22,810 nucleotides of DNA from a virus, in the IMG/VR virus record IMGVR_UViG_3300042473_000204, positions 1 through 22,810 of that record; one strand, written 5' to 3'. Positions 1 to 7,289 of the stretch are shown here, in pieces; positions within the stretch are counted from its first letter, which is position 1, and each line of letters begins with the position of its first letter. Under the pieces are notes generated by a model that saw only the letters and a list, made by a program, of their open reading frames with translations, was not told the origin of the DNA and searched no databases. A program made the position numbers and the translations under genes.

Positions 1-1
1 A

Positions 2-166
2 TCTCAATTTGTATCTTTGCAGAACAGTAACTACATTTTCACTAACAATAAGTGGTGTGAGGTACTGAGAATTGAGTGGATTGATGAGAAAAGTGATGCA
101 AAAATCACATACAAAGAGCCACTTGATTGGGCAAATGGTAAGGTATTTTTAGATAAGATAAACTAA
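2..166 (+). CDS. C-terminal fragment of a phage protein, probably virion-associated
   Basis: Only the last 54 codons lie in the window; the frame is open from the left edge and stops with TAA at 164-166, overlapping the next ATG by one base (TAATG). The visible residues include ITYKEPLDWANGK and the end FLDKIN. I do not recognise a family. Position just before two large structural-type genes and tight coupling to the next gene suggest a tail or other virion gene. Upstream sequence is needed to name it. Confidence 0.6.
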   Translation, partial: SQFVSLQNSNYIFTNNKWCEVLRIEWIDEKSDAKITYKEPLDWANGKVFLDKIN

Positions 167-390
167 TGACACAGGATCAAGTAAATCAACTCAAGGCAAT
201 GTCTGAAAGCCTTGCTAATTCACTTCAAGGGGTGTTAACAATGGCACACATGGCAGTAAAAGAGGTGGCAAAAGATAACCCTGAGCAGGCAGATGAGTTA
301 CTGCGTGACTTATCAGAGGCACAACAGGCAAAAGACATGAGTCAAATCAATAATTTAATTAACAAGTATGCCAATTACAATAAGCAGTAA
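166..390 (+). CDS. small helical protein of unknown function
   Basis: A 74-residue protein starting at an ATG that shares a base with the previous stop. It is rich in Gln, Ala, Lys, Glu and Leu with no membrane segment or cysteine, and looks helical throughout (for example QADELLRDLSEAQQAKDM). The end overlaps the next gene by 23 bases, so it is translated as part of the late structural operon. It could be a small chaperone or assembly factor for the neighbouring tail proteins, but nothing in the sequence proves that. Confidence 0.6.
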   Translation: MTQDQVNQLKAMSESLANSLQGVLTMAHMAVKEVAKDNPEQADELLRDLSEAQQAKDMSQINNLINKYANYNKQ

Positions 391-2551
391 GTCATTTGAG
401 GATATGTTCTCAAATAGTCTGAACTTTTATCAGGCTAATGCAGGTGATAAGCAGGTTTTTACCTGTGATATTACAGAAAATATCTCAATTATTGAGACAC
501 CGGCCATTGTATTGAGCTACTTTGCAGGTCAAAATCAGATAAGTATATCCGGTGCAAGTTTTTTGTCAGAGGGATTTGAGGCAGGTGATGAGATTGAGGT
601 AATTATTTACAACTCAAATGGTAATGTACATCACACAAACACTGTTAACATAGTAAGTGTGACATCTAACTCAATGATTGTTGATGCATTGTTGACATGG
701 AAGAGTTCAACTCAATATGTTTACATCATAGCAAAGCAAAAAGGTGGCTCAAAGCGTAATGGATTAGAACTTAACTTGAATTTCATAACACAAACAGGAA
801 CACTAACACCAAACAGCTTAATAGATGGCTCAGTAAACAGGATATTATTTGATCTTACAGGCACTATCAATGGTCAAGTAGTGATTGGTACACAGGTAAA
901 CATCAAGTCAGGACAGTATGCTGTGAGTGCATTCATTACAGATAACACAACATACCCTAACAAAACACGTAGTTATGAACTCACAGTTGAGTTTATTCAA
1001 GGCGGTGCAATGTTGGAGTCAAGTTTTGATTTTGGTGGCTGTCTAAGACCTTATTTTGGCTTAGTATGGCAGCGTACTTTTGGCAATCCTAACAATAATA
1101 CTACCTATGTTATTTGTGATAATGCAGATACAGGATGGTATGACCAACCATTCAACTCTGGAGTCATTGATGCAACATTAGTTACAGGTATCTCAGCATT
1201 GGAATTCAACACAGTACAAACAGGGCAGATTGTAATTGATTCTGCAAGTACTGACTTTGGATTCGGAGCAGGATACATGCCAACAGATGCAACATATTAT
1301 AAGAACCAACCAATAGATCAGAGTGAGTTAAGCATGTTTGTTGAGACAACAACAAGTGCGGCTCCGATATTATTAACAGCTCCATCAAATCCAAGTGGAG
1401 CATCTTACACATTAGAGTTCAGCAACCCTGTGACAGTTGGAACACAAACCACATGGGATTGGGAGTTTACACCTAATGCCGCATTCATTACTTTTATGGA
1501 TGGCAGGAGCGTAAATGATAGGTTATTTTACATTTGGGCCAAGTATGGAACAGTTAACCTGTTGTTATTTGAGGACCAACTAACTGAGCAACCACCTGCA
1601 CCGGGTGTGTTAGACATGCCGGTTCATAGATTTGTTGACCATTCACAAAACTATGCAGATGATAATGTGACTAAGTTAGGATTTGAAGGTAATGTCGAGG
1701 ATGACATTGCATTCATTGGTAAGTTTTTAGTACCTATCAATGCTGATATACGATATGCTAAGGCTGAGATTTGGTCAGTTAATGCAGTGACAAATGAGGA
1801 GTTTCTATTAAACAGCTCTTATTTTGACTTTGCAGGTGTGCCAAAAGTAGGTGGATATTATCCTGTTAATCAATCTCAAAGTGTTATAACAACTTTGCCA
1901 TCAACATCTGAGAAGTTGACAGCTCAACTTGAAAGGGATTCATACATAGATACGATTACTCACTATGGTATGAGAATATACTTACCATTCTTTTACAGCT
2001 GGCAGTATTGGATTGCACAGCCTAATGCTAATGCATTCTTTTTTCCTAACAAACAAACACGTAACTGGGTACCTTATGGAACTGAAACAGATTGGAAGTT
2101 ACAGCTCAGAGTTACTGTTGATATCAATGAGTTAGATCACATCTACAGTGAGAATATTGTAATCAAAGACTACGATTCAGACCCTAACATTAATCAAACA
2201 ATGACACTGCAAGTGGTGAGCACAGCTCAGAACGTGGGAGTAATTGTTGAGGGTGAGCTGCACTATGTGGTAGCTACTCACTTATTGACTACAGGTGATT
2301 GGGATCAGTCAACTGTTTGGGGTATGATTACCATTGAGCCAACAGAGGCATCACCTCGCTGGATATGTTCAACGGTTGTTCCATATGATAATAACTTAGC
2401 TAATCCATTGACTCCGATTACAGGACTGTATGCAGACCTAACATTCTCTGCACCTAATTTGGCTGTGATTACTTGCTATTTTAATCCTAATAATGTTAAC
2501 CTATCCAATGGAGTTAAATTTACATCTAAAATAAAGGGCTGTTATGTGTGA
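368..2551 (+). CDS. large structural (tail/baseplate-type) protein
   Basis: A 727-residue protein rich in Thr, Asn, Ser, Val and aromatic residues, with the strand-and-turn texture typical of beta-rich tail or baseplate proteins. It has no signal peptide, membrane segment or recognisable catalytic motif. Long stretches read as tandem beta-sandwich-like segments (for example GDEIEVIIYNSNGNV near residues 75-90 and TWDWEFTPNAAF near 365-377). The start at 368 lies inside the end of the preceding gene; the end overlaps the next gene by 8 bases. Placement between the partial left-edge gene and the lysis cluster supports a late virion protein. I cannot assign a family, and a fibre or an adaptor remain equal possibilities. 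Confidence 0.7.
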   Translation: MPITISSKSFEDMFSNSLNFYQANAGDKQVFTCDITENISIIETPAIVLSYFAGQNQISISGASFLSEGFEAGDEIEVIIYNSNGNVHHTNTVNIVSVTSNSMIVDALLTWKSSTQYVYIIAKQKGGSKRNGLELNLNFITQTGTLTPNSLIDGSVNRILFDLTGTINGQVVIGTQVNIKSGQYAVSAFITDNTTYPNKTRSYELTVEFIQGGAMLESSFDFGGCLRPYFGLVWQRTFGNPNNNTTYVICDNADTGWYDQPFNSGVIDATLVTGISALEFNTVQTGQIVIDSASTDFGFGAGYMPTDATYYKNQPIDQSELSMFVETTTSAAPILLTAPSNPSGASYTLEFSNPVTVGTQTTWDWEFTPNAAFITFMDGRSVNDRLFYIWAKYGTVNLLLFEDQLTEQPPAPGVLDMPVHRFVDHSQNYADDNVTKLGFEGNVEDDIAFIGKFLVPINADIRYAKAEIWSVNAVTNEEFLLNSSYFDFAGVPKVGGYYPVNQSQSVITTLPSTSEKLTAQLERDSYIDTITHYGMRIYLPFFYSWQYWIAQPNANAFFFPNKQTRNWVPYGTETDWKLQLRVTVDINELDHIYSENIVIKDYDSDPNINQTMTLQVVSTAQNVGVIVEGELHYVVATHLLTTGDWDQSTVWGMITIEPTEASPRWICSTVVPYDNNLANPLTPITGLYADLTFSAPNLAVITCYFNPNNVNLSNGVKFTSKIKGCYV

Positions 2552-3680
2552 TTGTTTAAATATTTCGTTTCAATCTGGTACTTATCCTGTATTAACATTT
2601 GAGGTTGATGCATCAGGTACGTATAATGGTTTCAATACTTATGAGTTCACTTACTTTGGTAACACATATTACATATGGTTTGATGGAGCTGATACATGGT
2701 ACATGACAAATCTTGTTGGTGGTGGCACTTATATCGATAGTTTGAAGTCAACTGATCCATGTCCATTAGGTGATAGTATTGAATGGCTATCATTTGCTGT
2801 ATCAACTCAAACAACTGAGTGTGAATGTGCTAAGAATGAGGATAGAATGTTCTTTGATTACAAGTCTATTAAGATACCAGGTGTTTGCCCTCCACAGGAT
2901 AGAGGCTTTGAGGAGTGTTGTTGTGAGGAGTTGGTCCTTGCTAAGTCAACATCCAACAGTTGGGAGACAGATAAAACAAGTGCATGGATTAAGTTAAGTG
3001 ATCCTGCAGATACAGTGACCTTTGAGCTATACAAAGATGGGGTGTTGACAACTTACACACCAACAGCGGTTGCATTTCCTAATGAGCCTAATGCATACTA
3101 TACAACCATTGAGTGGATAGATGTACTTACATCGGATGGGATTGGATGCTATGAGTTAAAGGTAGTCTATGATATATCTGGTATTACAGGGATTATATCA
3201 TGGGGTAAGTATAGATTGTTACCATTCACAATACAGAATGCCATTGCAACTGCCAGGATAAGAGCTAACTTTGATGGATACCATGAGATTGAGCAGATTG
3301 ATTTCACAGGGTCAGGCATTGAGAGTACTTACAGATTCAATGGATTCATAGGCAACAGGCAACCTAACACTGAGATAGATAACATTATCTATAACAATAG
3401 AGAAATGAAACGTGTGATCAGAGAAAATCTGAATGAGTATGAGATACTTGTTGACCCTTCATTAAAGTGTGTTACTAAGCCATTGGTTGACCTGTATCTA
3501 TTGAGTGAGAATGAGTTGTATATCAGTGACTACAATGCTCACAACCATGACTATTGTATCAATGATTTGCCTGTGATAGTGAGCTCAAGTCCTGAGTTAA
3601 CATACTATGATTTCGCACGTAAAGCATCTTTGAAGTGTGTGGTAAGTGATAAATTTAAGAACAAAAGAACCTACTACTAA
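2544..3680 (+). CDS. cysteine-rich structural-type protein
   Basis: A 378-residue protein whose ATG overlaps the stop of the previous gene by 8 bases. It carries unusual cysteine clusters for a phage virion protein: CDC at residues 2-4, CECA near 93-96, a CPP at about 115 and EECCCEE near 123-129, with further single cysteines to the C-terminus. The rest is beta-rich with aromatic-Gly stretches (TYEFTYFGNTYYIWF). The cysteine groups could bind metal or form cross-links in a tail-tip or fibre protein. Family not recognised. It is followed by a 43-base A+T-rich gap, so it probably ends a tightly coupled four-gene block. Confidence 0.7.
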   Translation: MCDCLNISFQSGTYPVLTFEVDASGTYNGFNTYEFTYFGNTYYIWFDGADTWYMTNLVGGGTYIDSLKSTDPCPLGDSIEWLSFAVSTQTTECECAKNEDRMFFDYKSIKIPGVCPPQDRGFEECCCEELVLAKSTSNSWETDKTSAWIKLSDPADTVTFELYKDGVLTTYTPTAVAFPNEPNAYYTTIEWIDVLTSDGIGCYELKVVYDISGITGIISWGKYRLLPFTIQNAIATARIRANFDGYHEIEQIDFTGSGIESTYRFNGFIGNRQPNTEIDNIIYNNREMKRVIRENLNEYEILVDPSLKCVTKPLVDLYLLSENELYISDYNAHNHDYCINDLPVIVSSSPELTYYDFARKASLKCVVSDKFKNKRTYY

Positions 3681-3700
3681 AAAGTAAAGTAAATAAAATA

Positions 3701-3708
3701 TAAATTTG
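3701..3708 (+). promoter_or_regulatory. possible Bacteroidota -7 element upstream of 3724
   Basis: TAAATTTG fits TAnnTTTG, the -7 consensus known for Bacteroidota, and lies 15 bases before an ATG in the only gap between the structural genes. There is no TTG at the expected spacing upstream, so this is weak. Confidence 0.3.
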
Positions 3709-3723
3709 TAAAAAATAAAAATT

Positions 3724-4032
3724 ATGGCATCTCCAACAGTTTCTGCAATGAGTAATAAAAATGGCAATGATTCAGTCCTATCTGCATCTAATGGAACATT
3801 TGTATTGAATAGTACATCTGTTTACAATGCATTTAACTTTAAAGCTATTGTTGTTTTGGAGGATACTGTATTTGCATCCATTAAACATACATTAGTCAAT
3901 ACAGATGTTAGATCAACTTACTTAGGTACTGTTGCTGGCACTGTGAAAGCAGGTGCAATTATAAGACCTTTGGATAATAAAACATTTGGCTCAGTTCAAT
4001 TAACATCTGGATCTGTTAATATTGTTCTATGA
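3724..4032 (+). CDS. small beta-rich phage protein, possible spike/fibre base
   Basis: A 102-residue protein rich in Ser, Thr, Val and Asn with no charged core, following an A-rich leader. Regularly spaced strands (FKAIVVLEDTVFASI, then TVAGTVKAGAIIRPL and a C-terminal SVQLTSGSVNIVL) suggest a small beta-sandwich, as in short proteins at the base of tail spikes; that comparison is from memory and is tentative. Its TGA overlaps the ATG of the lectin-fold gene that follows (ATGA), so the two are probably made in step and may form one host-contact structure. Confidence 0.6.
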   Translation: MASPTVSAMSNKNGNDSVLSASNGTFVLNSTSVYNAFNFKAIVVLEDTVFASIKHTLVNTDVRSTYLGTVAGTVKAGAIIRPLDNKTFGSVQLTSGSVNIVL

Positions 4033-4649
4033 TAAGTGCATTAAATTTCAAGATTGGTGGCGGTGGGGCAGCTCCCACACCTGCACCTGTTGGTGCAACC
4101 TTAATGAAAACAGGTCAAACAACATCATACAGAACAGGTGATGATGGTGATATTGAGGCAGGGAGAGCAACATCATTCACAGTCTTAGCAAGCAATAATC
4201 CATTTGGTAACACCAATAGATTTACTGATACATTGGGAGGCACAGCTTATGCTAACAATATTGTACTTGACTGGAGTACGTATAACGGAACTACAGTTTT
4301 AGGGTGGCATAGATTAGCTATGCCAACTGTTGGAACTTACACATGGAACCAAGCTATTGACAATGCTTTGACTTTTACAAATGGATCTTTCACTACGGGT
4401 TGGAAGTTAGCAAATATTGCTGAATATTTTAGCTTATTTAATTGGGCAAACACGCCAGCAAATAAATTGAATTATGCACCTTTTACTTTGATTGGTGACT
4501 TTTGGAGTAGTACAACTACAGATGGGTCAGTAAACGCATATTATGTTGTAAATTCAACTACCTTACATATTTTTACAACAGGTAAAACTGCAGGCATAAA
4601 AGCATTATTTAATAGAACGTTTACAGTAACAGGAACAACTTTATCTTAA
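4029..4649 (+). CDS. Lcl/DUF1566-like C-type-lectin-fold protein, probable host-recognition protein
   Basis: A 206-residue protein. After a Gly/Ala/Pro-rich N-terminus (GGGGAAPTPAPVG, residues 9-21) comes a region with features of the Lcl_C/DUF1566 branch of the C-type lectin fold: TWNQAIDNAL near 103-112, GWKLANIAEYFSLFNW near 121-136, DFWSSTT near 157-163, a Tyr-Tyr-Val strand, and a short C-terminal FNRTFTV where family members usually have an Arg-Val strand. This fold is known in surface-binding proteins, including phage receptor-binding proteins. The Gly/Ala/Pro stretch may be the hinge that attaches it to the virion. It overlaps the preceding gene by four bases (ATGA). No reverse transcriptase is in the window, so diversification by a retroelement cannot be claimed. 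Confidence 0.6.
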   Translation: MISALNFKIGGGGAAPTPAPVGATLMKTGQTTSYRTGDDGDIEAGRATSFTVLASNNPFGNTNRFTDTLGGTAYANNIVLDWSTYNGTTVLGWHRLAMPTVGTYTWNQAIDNALTFTNGSFTTGWKLANIAEYFSLFNWANTPANKLNYAPFTLIGDFWSSTTTDGSVNAYYVVNSTTLHIFTTGKTAGIKALFNRTFTVTGTTLS

Positions 4650-4660
4650 TATAAAAAAAA

Positions 4661-4897
4661 ATGGCAACTTATAAATTCCCTCAATTCAACGTTGAAATAG
4701 TTAACCCAAAGGTTACGGTTACAACAGTAATTGATAATATCATTGACAAAGTTTGTACAGCAAATGTTATCCTTGAAACTCCTTCAACAAACTTTGGAGT
4801 TAGCTTTGATGGTTATACATATCAAAGTGATTGGAATGACCAGGACATTATTGATTGGGTTAATAATGTAGAACTACCAAAATACGAAGTGAAGTGA
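4661..4897 (+). CDS. small conserved-looking phage protein before the lysis genes
   Basis: A 78-residue protein after a poly-A leader. Its N-terminus (KFPQFNVEIVNPKVTV) and C-terminus (DWNDQDIIDWVNNVEL) look like a small beta-then-helix domain. I recall similar short proteins in the tail-to-lysis interval of other Bacteroidota phages but know no assigned function. The stop overlaps an upstream alternative GTG start of the next gene, which points to co-translation with the lysis genes. Confidence 0.6.
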   Translation: MATYKFPQFNVEIVNPKVTVTTVIDNIIDKVCTANVILETPSTNFGVSFDGYTYQSDWNDQDIIDWVNNVELPKYEVK

Positions 4898-4899
4898 AA

Positions 4900-5133
4900 A
4901 TGATACCTATAACTCAATTCTTAGAAATAATTAAAAAGCAGGGAGCAACAGGAGTACTTGCAATTTGGCTGGCTTACACACACTTTGAGGTGCAAGATGT
5001 TAAAGAACGATTATACAACTGTTTAGATGCAAGAGAGGCAATAAACAGAAAGCCATTACAACAGGCTCCCATTGAGAAAAAAGATACACTTGCAATACTT
5101 GAAGATAAAAAGCGTAAATTAGCAAAAATTTAA
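4900..5133 (+). CDS. small membrane protein, candidate holin
   Basis: A 77-residue protein from the ATG at 4900; a GTG at 4894 overlapping the previous stop would add two residues. One hydrophobic segment (GATGVLAIWLAYTHF, near residues 15-29) is followed by a charged, Lys/Glu-rich tail (EDKKRKLAKI at the end). The plan of short N-terminus, a single membrane helix and a basic soluble tail, and the position two bases before an endolysin gene, match small phage holins of the BhlA/UviB type. Role inferred from context; a release accessory protein is the alternative. Confidence 0.6.
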   Translation: MIPITQFLEIIKKQGATGVLAIWLAYTHFEVQDVKERLYNCLDAREAINRKPLQQAPIEKKDTLAILEDKKRKLAKI

Positions 5134-5135
5134 GT

Positions 5136-5510
5136 ATGAAACTAACAACTAACTTTGATCTATCTGAGTTCAATAAGCACAACTTTACTATCTCAGATAC
5201 AGTATTTCAGAACATCTTTGCACTGGCTAAGAATTTACAAGTGTTGAGAGATGAGGTAAAGAAACCAATCAAGATCACAAGCGGATACAGATCACCTGAG
5301 CACAATGCAAAGGTTGGCGGTGTAAAATCCTCACGTCATATTACAGGTGAGGCGGCAGATTTTAAGATAGCAGGCATGACACCAAAACAGGTGGCAGCTG
5401 TGATTGAGAAACTTATTGCAGCCGGTAAGATGGAAGAGGGAGGATTAGGAATATACAGCACCTGGATACATTATGACCACAGGAATGTTAAAGCACGTTG
5501 GACCAAATAA
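5136..5510 (+). CDS. M15-family peptidase endolysin (VanY-like)
   Basis: A 124-residue protein with the zinc-peptidase signature of family M15: ITSGYRSPEHN (47-57), the HxxGxAxD motif at 68-75 (H68, D75) and WIHYDHR with the third zinc ligand H112. Members cut peptide bonds in peptidoglycan stem peptides, and single-domain forms of about 120-150 residues serve as phage endolysins. There is no signal peptide, so it would reach the cell wall through the holin encoded just upstream. All expected metal ligands are present. The family is certain; the lysis role follows from size and neighbours. Confidence 0.92.
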   Translation: MKLTTNFDLSEFNKHNFTISDTVFQNIFALAKNLQVLRDEVKKPIKITSGYRSPEHNAKVGGVKSSRHITGEAADFKIAGMTPKQVAAVIEKLIAAGKMEEGGLGIYSTWIHYDHRNVKARWTK

Positions 5511-5516
5511 ATAGTT

Positions 5517-5804
5517 ATGGCAAAGAAAAAAGTAGTTAAGATTGATACACCTAATGTTGATGTAAACCTTGAAAAGGATGGCACCAACATTAAGTTAGAT
5601 ATTGATACAAAGAATGTGGATATTAAGTACATTAAAGATGAGGTGAACAAAGAGTTCAACCTTGATGGTAAGAACATTGATGTACACATCAATAAGACCC
5701 CGGAGGGTGTGGAGGTGAAAGTCGATGCCAAAGGGGTTTTTTGGAAGGCTGTTGCAAAGAGAGTAGTTAAGTTTATTCTCAAGAGATTTAAGTTAGGAAA
5801 ATAG
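5517..5804 (+). CDS. three-repeat protein with cationic amphipathic C-terminus, lysis cluster
   Basis: A 95-residue protein six bases after the endolysin. Residues 11-30, 31-50 and 51-70 form three 20-residue imperfect repeats with the pattern x-x-N-V/I-D-V/I, then a K at repeat position 10 and a hydrophobic-D ending; this looks like stacked beta hairpins. Residues 75-95 switch to a strongly basic stretch (starts FWKAVAKRVVK, ends FKLGK) which on a helical wheel puts Lys/Arg on one face and Phe/Trp/Val/Ile/Leu on the other, like a cationic antimicrobial helix. No signal peptide or cysteine. As it ends the lysis operon, a role in disturbing the outer membrane is possible; a small virion protein is the alternative. 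Confidence 0.7.
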   Translation: MAKKKVVKIDTPNVDVNLEKDGTNIKLDIDTKNVDIKYIKDEVNKEFNLDGKNIDVHINKTPEGVEVKVDAKGVFWKAVAKRVVKFILKRFKLGK

Positions 5805-5848
5805 TATCTGGATACTTACCATTAGAACAGTTACCGGATCAACTCCCC

Positions 5849-5869
5849 CATGTAATGTGGTGTTACATG
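5849..5869 (+). other. stem-loop in the 3' region of the late operon
   Basis: CATGTAA at 5849-5855 and TTACATG at 5863-5869 make a perfect 7-bp stem with a 7-base loop, directly upstream of the terminator hairpin. No poly-T follows it. It may protect the 3' end of the transcript or be part of a small RNA. Confidence 0.5.
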
Positions 5870-5873
5870 TCTA

Positions 5874-5900
5874 AGCTCACTAAATAAGGTGGGCTTTTTT
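5874..5900 (+). terminator. intrinsic terminator of the structural/lysis operon
   Basis: AGCTCAC at 5874-5880 pairs with GTGGGCT at 5889-5895 (one G-T pair), with an 8-base loop, followed by a run of six T at 5895-5900. It sits 70 bases after the last lysis gene. Confidence 0.8.
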
Positions 5901-5903
5901 AGT

Positions 5904-5925
5904 TATTAACATCCAATTGTTAATA
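5904..5925. promoter_or_regulatory. inverted repeat, possible operator
   Basis: TATTAAC at 5904-5910 and GTTAATA at 5919-5925 form an inverted repeat with an 8-base spacer, 18 bases upstream of the -33 element of the next promoter. The same two 7-mers occur upstream of the promoter near 14050. In such A+T-rich DNA chance is not excluded. Confidence 0.35.
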
Positions 5926-5943
5926 TGTTTTTTGTCTAATTAT

Positions 5944-5973
5944 TTGCATATATGAAAAAAGATACTAACTTTG
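5944..5973 (+). promoter_or_regulatory. Bacteroidota-type promoter for the accessory operon
   Basis: TTG at 5944-5946 and TAACTTTG at 5966-5973 are separated by 19 bases, matching the known Bacteroidota layout (-33 TTG, -7 TAnnTTTG). The first gene starts 26 bases later after a leader ending AAAAACAGT-ATG, the same leader end as at 14096. Confidence 0.75.
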
Positions 5974-5999
5974 TTTTATAAATAATTAACAAAAACAGT

Positions 6000-6356
6000 A
6001 TGAAAACAAAATTTACCAAAGAATGTAACACATGTTGCGGGAGTGGATCAGTAACATTCAATGACTCATGGGATGAGCATCCATCAAGAGATTACTCATT
6101 TGATTGTAAGGAGTGTGACGGTGAGGGCCATATCATTGATGAGGCTGAACTATGGACAGAAATCTGCAATGTTGAGGATATGATTGATGGCATGATCACC
6201 AGGATTAGAACAACATCTGACAATATCAAGATGTGTGCTAAGTTTGAAATGTTGCCTGATTTTGTTGCAAGATACAAAAATACACTGCACACACAGGCAA
6301 GAGCTCTTGCAAGATTAGAAACTTATTGTGCTAACCTTAAAACTCAGATGCCATGA
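6000..6356 (+). CDS. DnaJ-type zinc-finger protein
   Basis: A 118-residue protein with two CxxC zinc-ribbon units like those of the DnaJ central domain: CNTCCGSG (C9, C12) and CKECDGEG (C36, C39). Only two of the usual four units are present, so this is a small single-zinc knuckle and not a DnaJ chaperone. The rest (residues 48-118) is helical, with an even spread of Met/Ile/Leu and Arg. Such small proteins are common in phage early regions, where they may bind host proteins or nucleic acid. It is the first gene behind a strong promoter and overlaps the next gene by ATGA. Confidence 0.75.
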   Translation: MKTKFTKECNTCCGSGSVTFNDSWDEHPSRDYSFDCKECDGEGHIIDEAELWTEICNVEDMIDGMITRIRTTSDNIKMCAKFEMLPDFVARYKNTLHTQARALARLETYCANLKTQMP

Positions 6357-6442
6357 ATCAAGCCATTAAGGACATTTTAATCGCATATGCGGCACTTTCT
6401 CTTGTTGCAGGTATATTGATATACATCGGAGTAATTGGATAG
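6353..6442 (+). CDS. 29-residue single-pass membrane micro-protein
   Basis: ATG at 6353 overlaps the preceding TGA (ATGA). The product is a short polar N-terminus (MNQAIKD) followed by one continuous hydrophobic helix, about residues 8-29. The coupling and the clean membrane profile argue that it is real although very short. Function unknown; a membrane-acting host modifier is possible. Confidence 0.5.
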   Translation: MNQAIKDILIAYAALSLVAGILIYIGVIG

Positions 6443-6443
6443 C

Positions 6444-6659
6444 ATGAGAGAGAATAAAATAACATTAGCTTATGTCAGAGGATGGGATCACTTTGACATG
6501 GATAGATACAATAATTATTTAAAAGCATTAAACCATGTGGAAAATACGTTATCGCGGTTACATTGGAGGAGCTTGGAGGATATTAGAAAAGAACGTGAAA
6601 GCAGAATCAGAATGGGAAGCACGCAGAATGAGCAACCTTTGGGAGAAACTAATCATTAA
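6444..6659 (+). CDS. hypothetical 71-residue basic protein
   Basis: Starts at the ATG one base after the previous stop (a TTG nine bases earlier is in frame but less likely). The N-terminal half (ITLAYVRGWDHFDMDRYNN) looks like a folded small domain; the C-terminal half is very polar (KERESRIRMGSTQNEQ) and overlaps, in another frame, a second ORF at 6535-6675. The end therefore may not be under selection as protein. Family not recognised. Confidence 0.5.
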   Translation: MRENKITLAYVRGWDHFDMDRYNNYLKALNHVENTLSRLHWRSLEDIRKERESRIRMGSTQNEQPLGETNH

Positions 6660-6675
6660 AATTGAGAGGGTATGA
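6535..6675 (+). CDS. overlapping 46-residue ORF coupled to the HNH gene
   Basis: ATG at 6535 opens a frame for a Trp/Arg-rich peptide beginning MWKIRYRGYIGGAWRI and containing EWEARRMSNLWEKL. Its stop (6673-6675) overlaps the ATG of the HNH gene as ATGA, the coupling used all through this genome, which supports it against the longer overlapping frame 6444-6659. Four Trp in 46 residues suggests a small compact fold. No family recognised. Confidence 0.5.
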   Translation: MWKIRYRGYIGGAWRILEKNVKAESEWEARRMSNLWEKLIIKIERV

Positions 6676-7289
6676 CATTAGATGAGATAATAATCCAAAG
6701 ATATGCTAACATGCGTACTATTGACTTAGCTAATGAGCTTGGTGTTAAGTACTGCACTGTGGCCAACAAAGCATACAGAATGGGATTGAAGAAATCAAAG
6801 GAGTATCTTGCATCTGAATTATCAGGGAGGAGAAACTTACTTGAGAAAGGAATGGCAACCAGGTTTAAAAAAGGTAACATAGCTCACAACAAAGGAGCTA
6901 AGATGCCTGAGCATGTGTATGAGAAAGCTAAGGCAACCATGTTCAAAAAAGGTAACAAGCCATCTAACACACAACCGGTTGGAACTATCAATTTTAGAAC
7001 TGACTCAGCGGGTAGAACTTATGCATACATCAAGATAAAAGATAGTGATTGGAGGTTGATGCATAGAGTGGTATGGGAGGAGCATAATGGCCCAATACCA
7101 CGTGGTATGGTTGTGAGGTTCAAAGATGGCAACACAATGCATTGGGATATAAATAACTTGGAGTTGATTGGTCAGTGTCAAAACATGGAGCTGAACACCA
7201 TACAAAGGTATCCTAATGAGATTAGGCAAGTAATAAAGTTAAACAATAAATTAAAAAGAAAAATCAATGGCACGAAACAAAATCAATGA
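6672..7289 (+). CDS. HNH-family endonuclease-like protein
   Basis: A 205-residue protein in three parts. Residues 1-42 look like a helix-turn-helix (RTIDLANELGVKYCTVANKA). Residues about 61-99 hold two RFKKGN/MFKKGN units with basic linkers, like the NUMOD-type DNA-binding modules of homing endonucleases. Residues 127-166 hold an HNH-like core: WRLMHRVVWEEHNGP, then VVRFKDGNTMHWDINNLELI. The usual His at the start of the second block is replaced (RFKDGN), so catalysis is uncertain, although I recall similar FKDGN forms in other phage HNH proteins. Free-standing copies are common mobile or accessory phage genes. It overlaps the next gene by 23 bases. Confidence 0.82.
   Translation: MTLDEIIIQRYANMRTIDLANELGVKYCTVANKAYRMGLKKSKEYLASELSGRRNLLEKGMATRFKKGNIAHNKGAKMPEHVYEKAKATMFKKGNKPSNTQPVGTINFRTDSAGRTYAYIKIKDSDWRLMHRVVWEEHNGPIPRGMVVRFKDGNTMHWDINNLELIGQCQNMELNTIQRYPNEIRQVIKLNNKLKRKINGTKQNQ

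Noticed and set aside
4029-4649. Diversity-generating retroelement target
   Set aside because: No reverse transcriptase, template repeat or adenine-biased variable region can be seen in the window.
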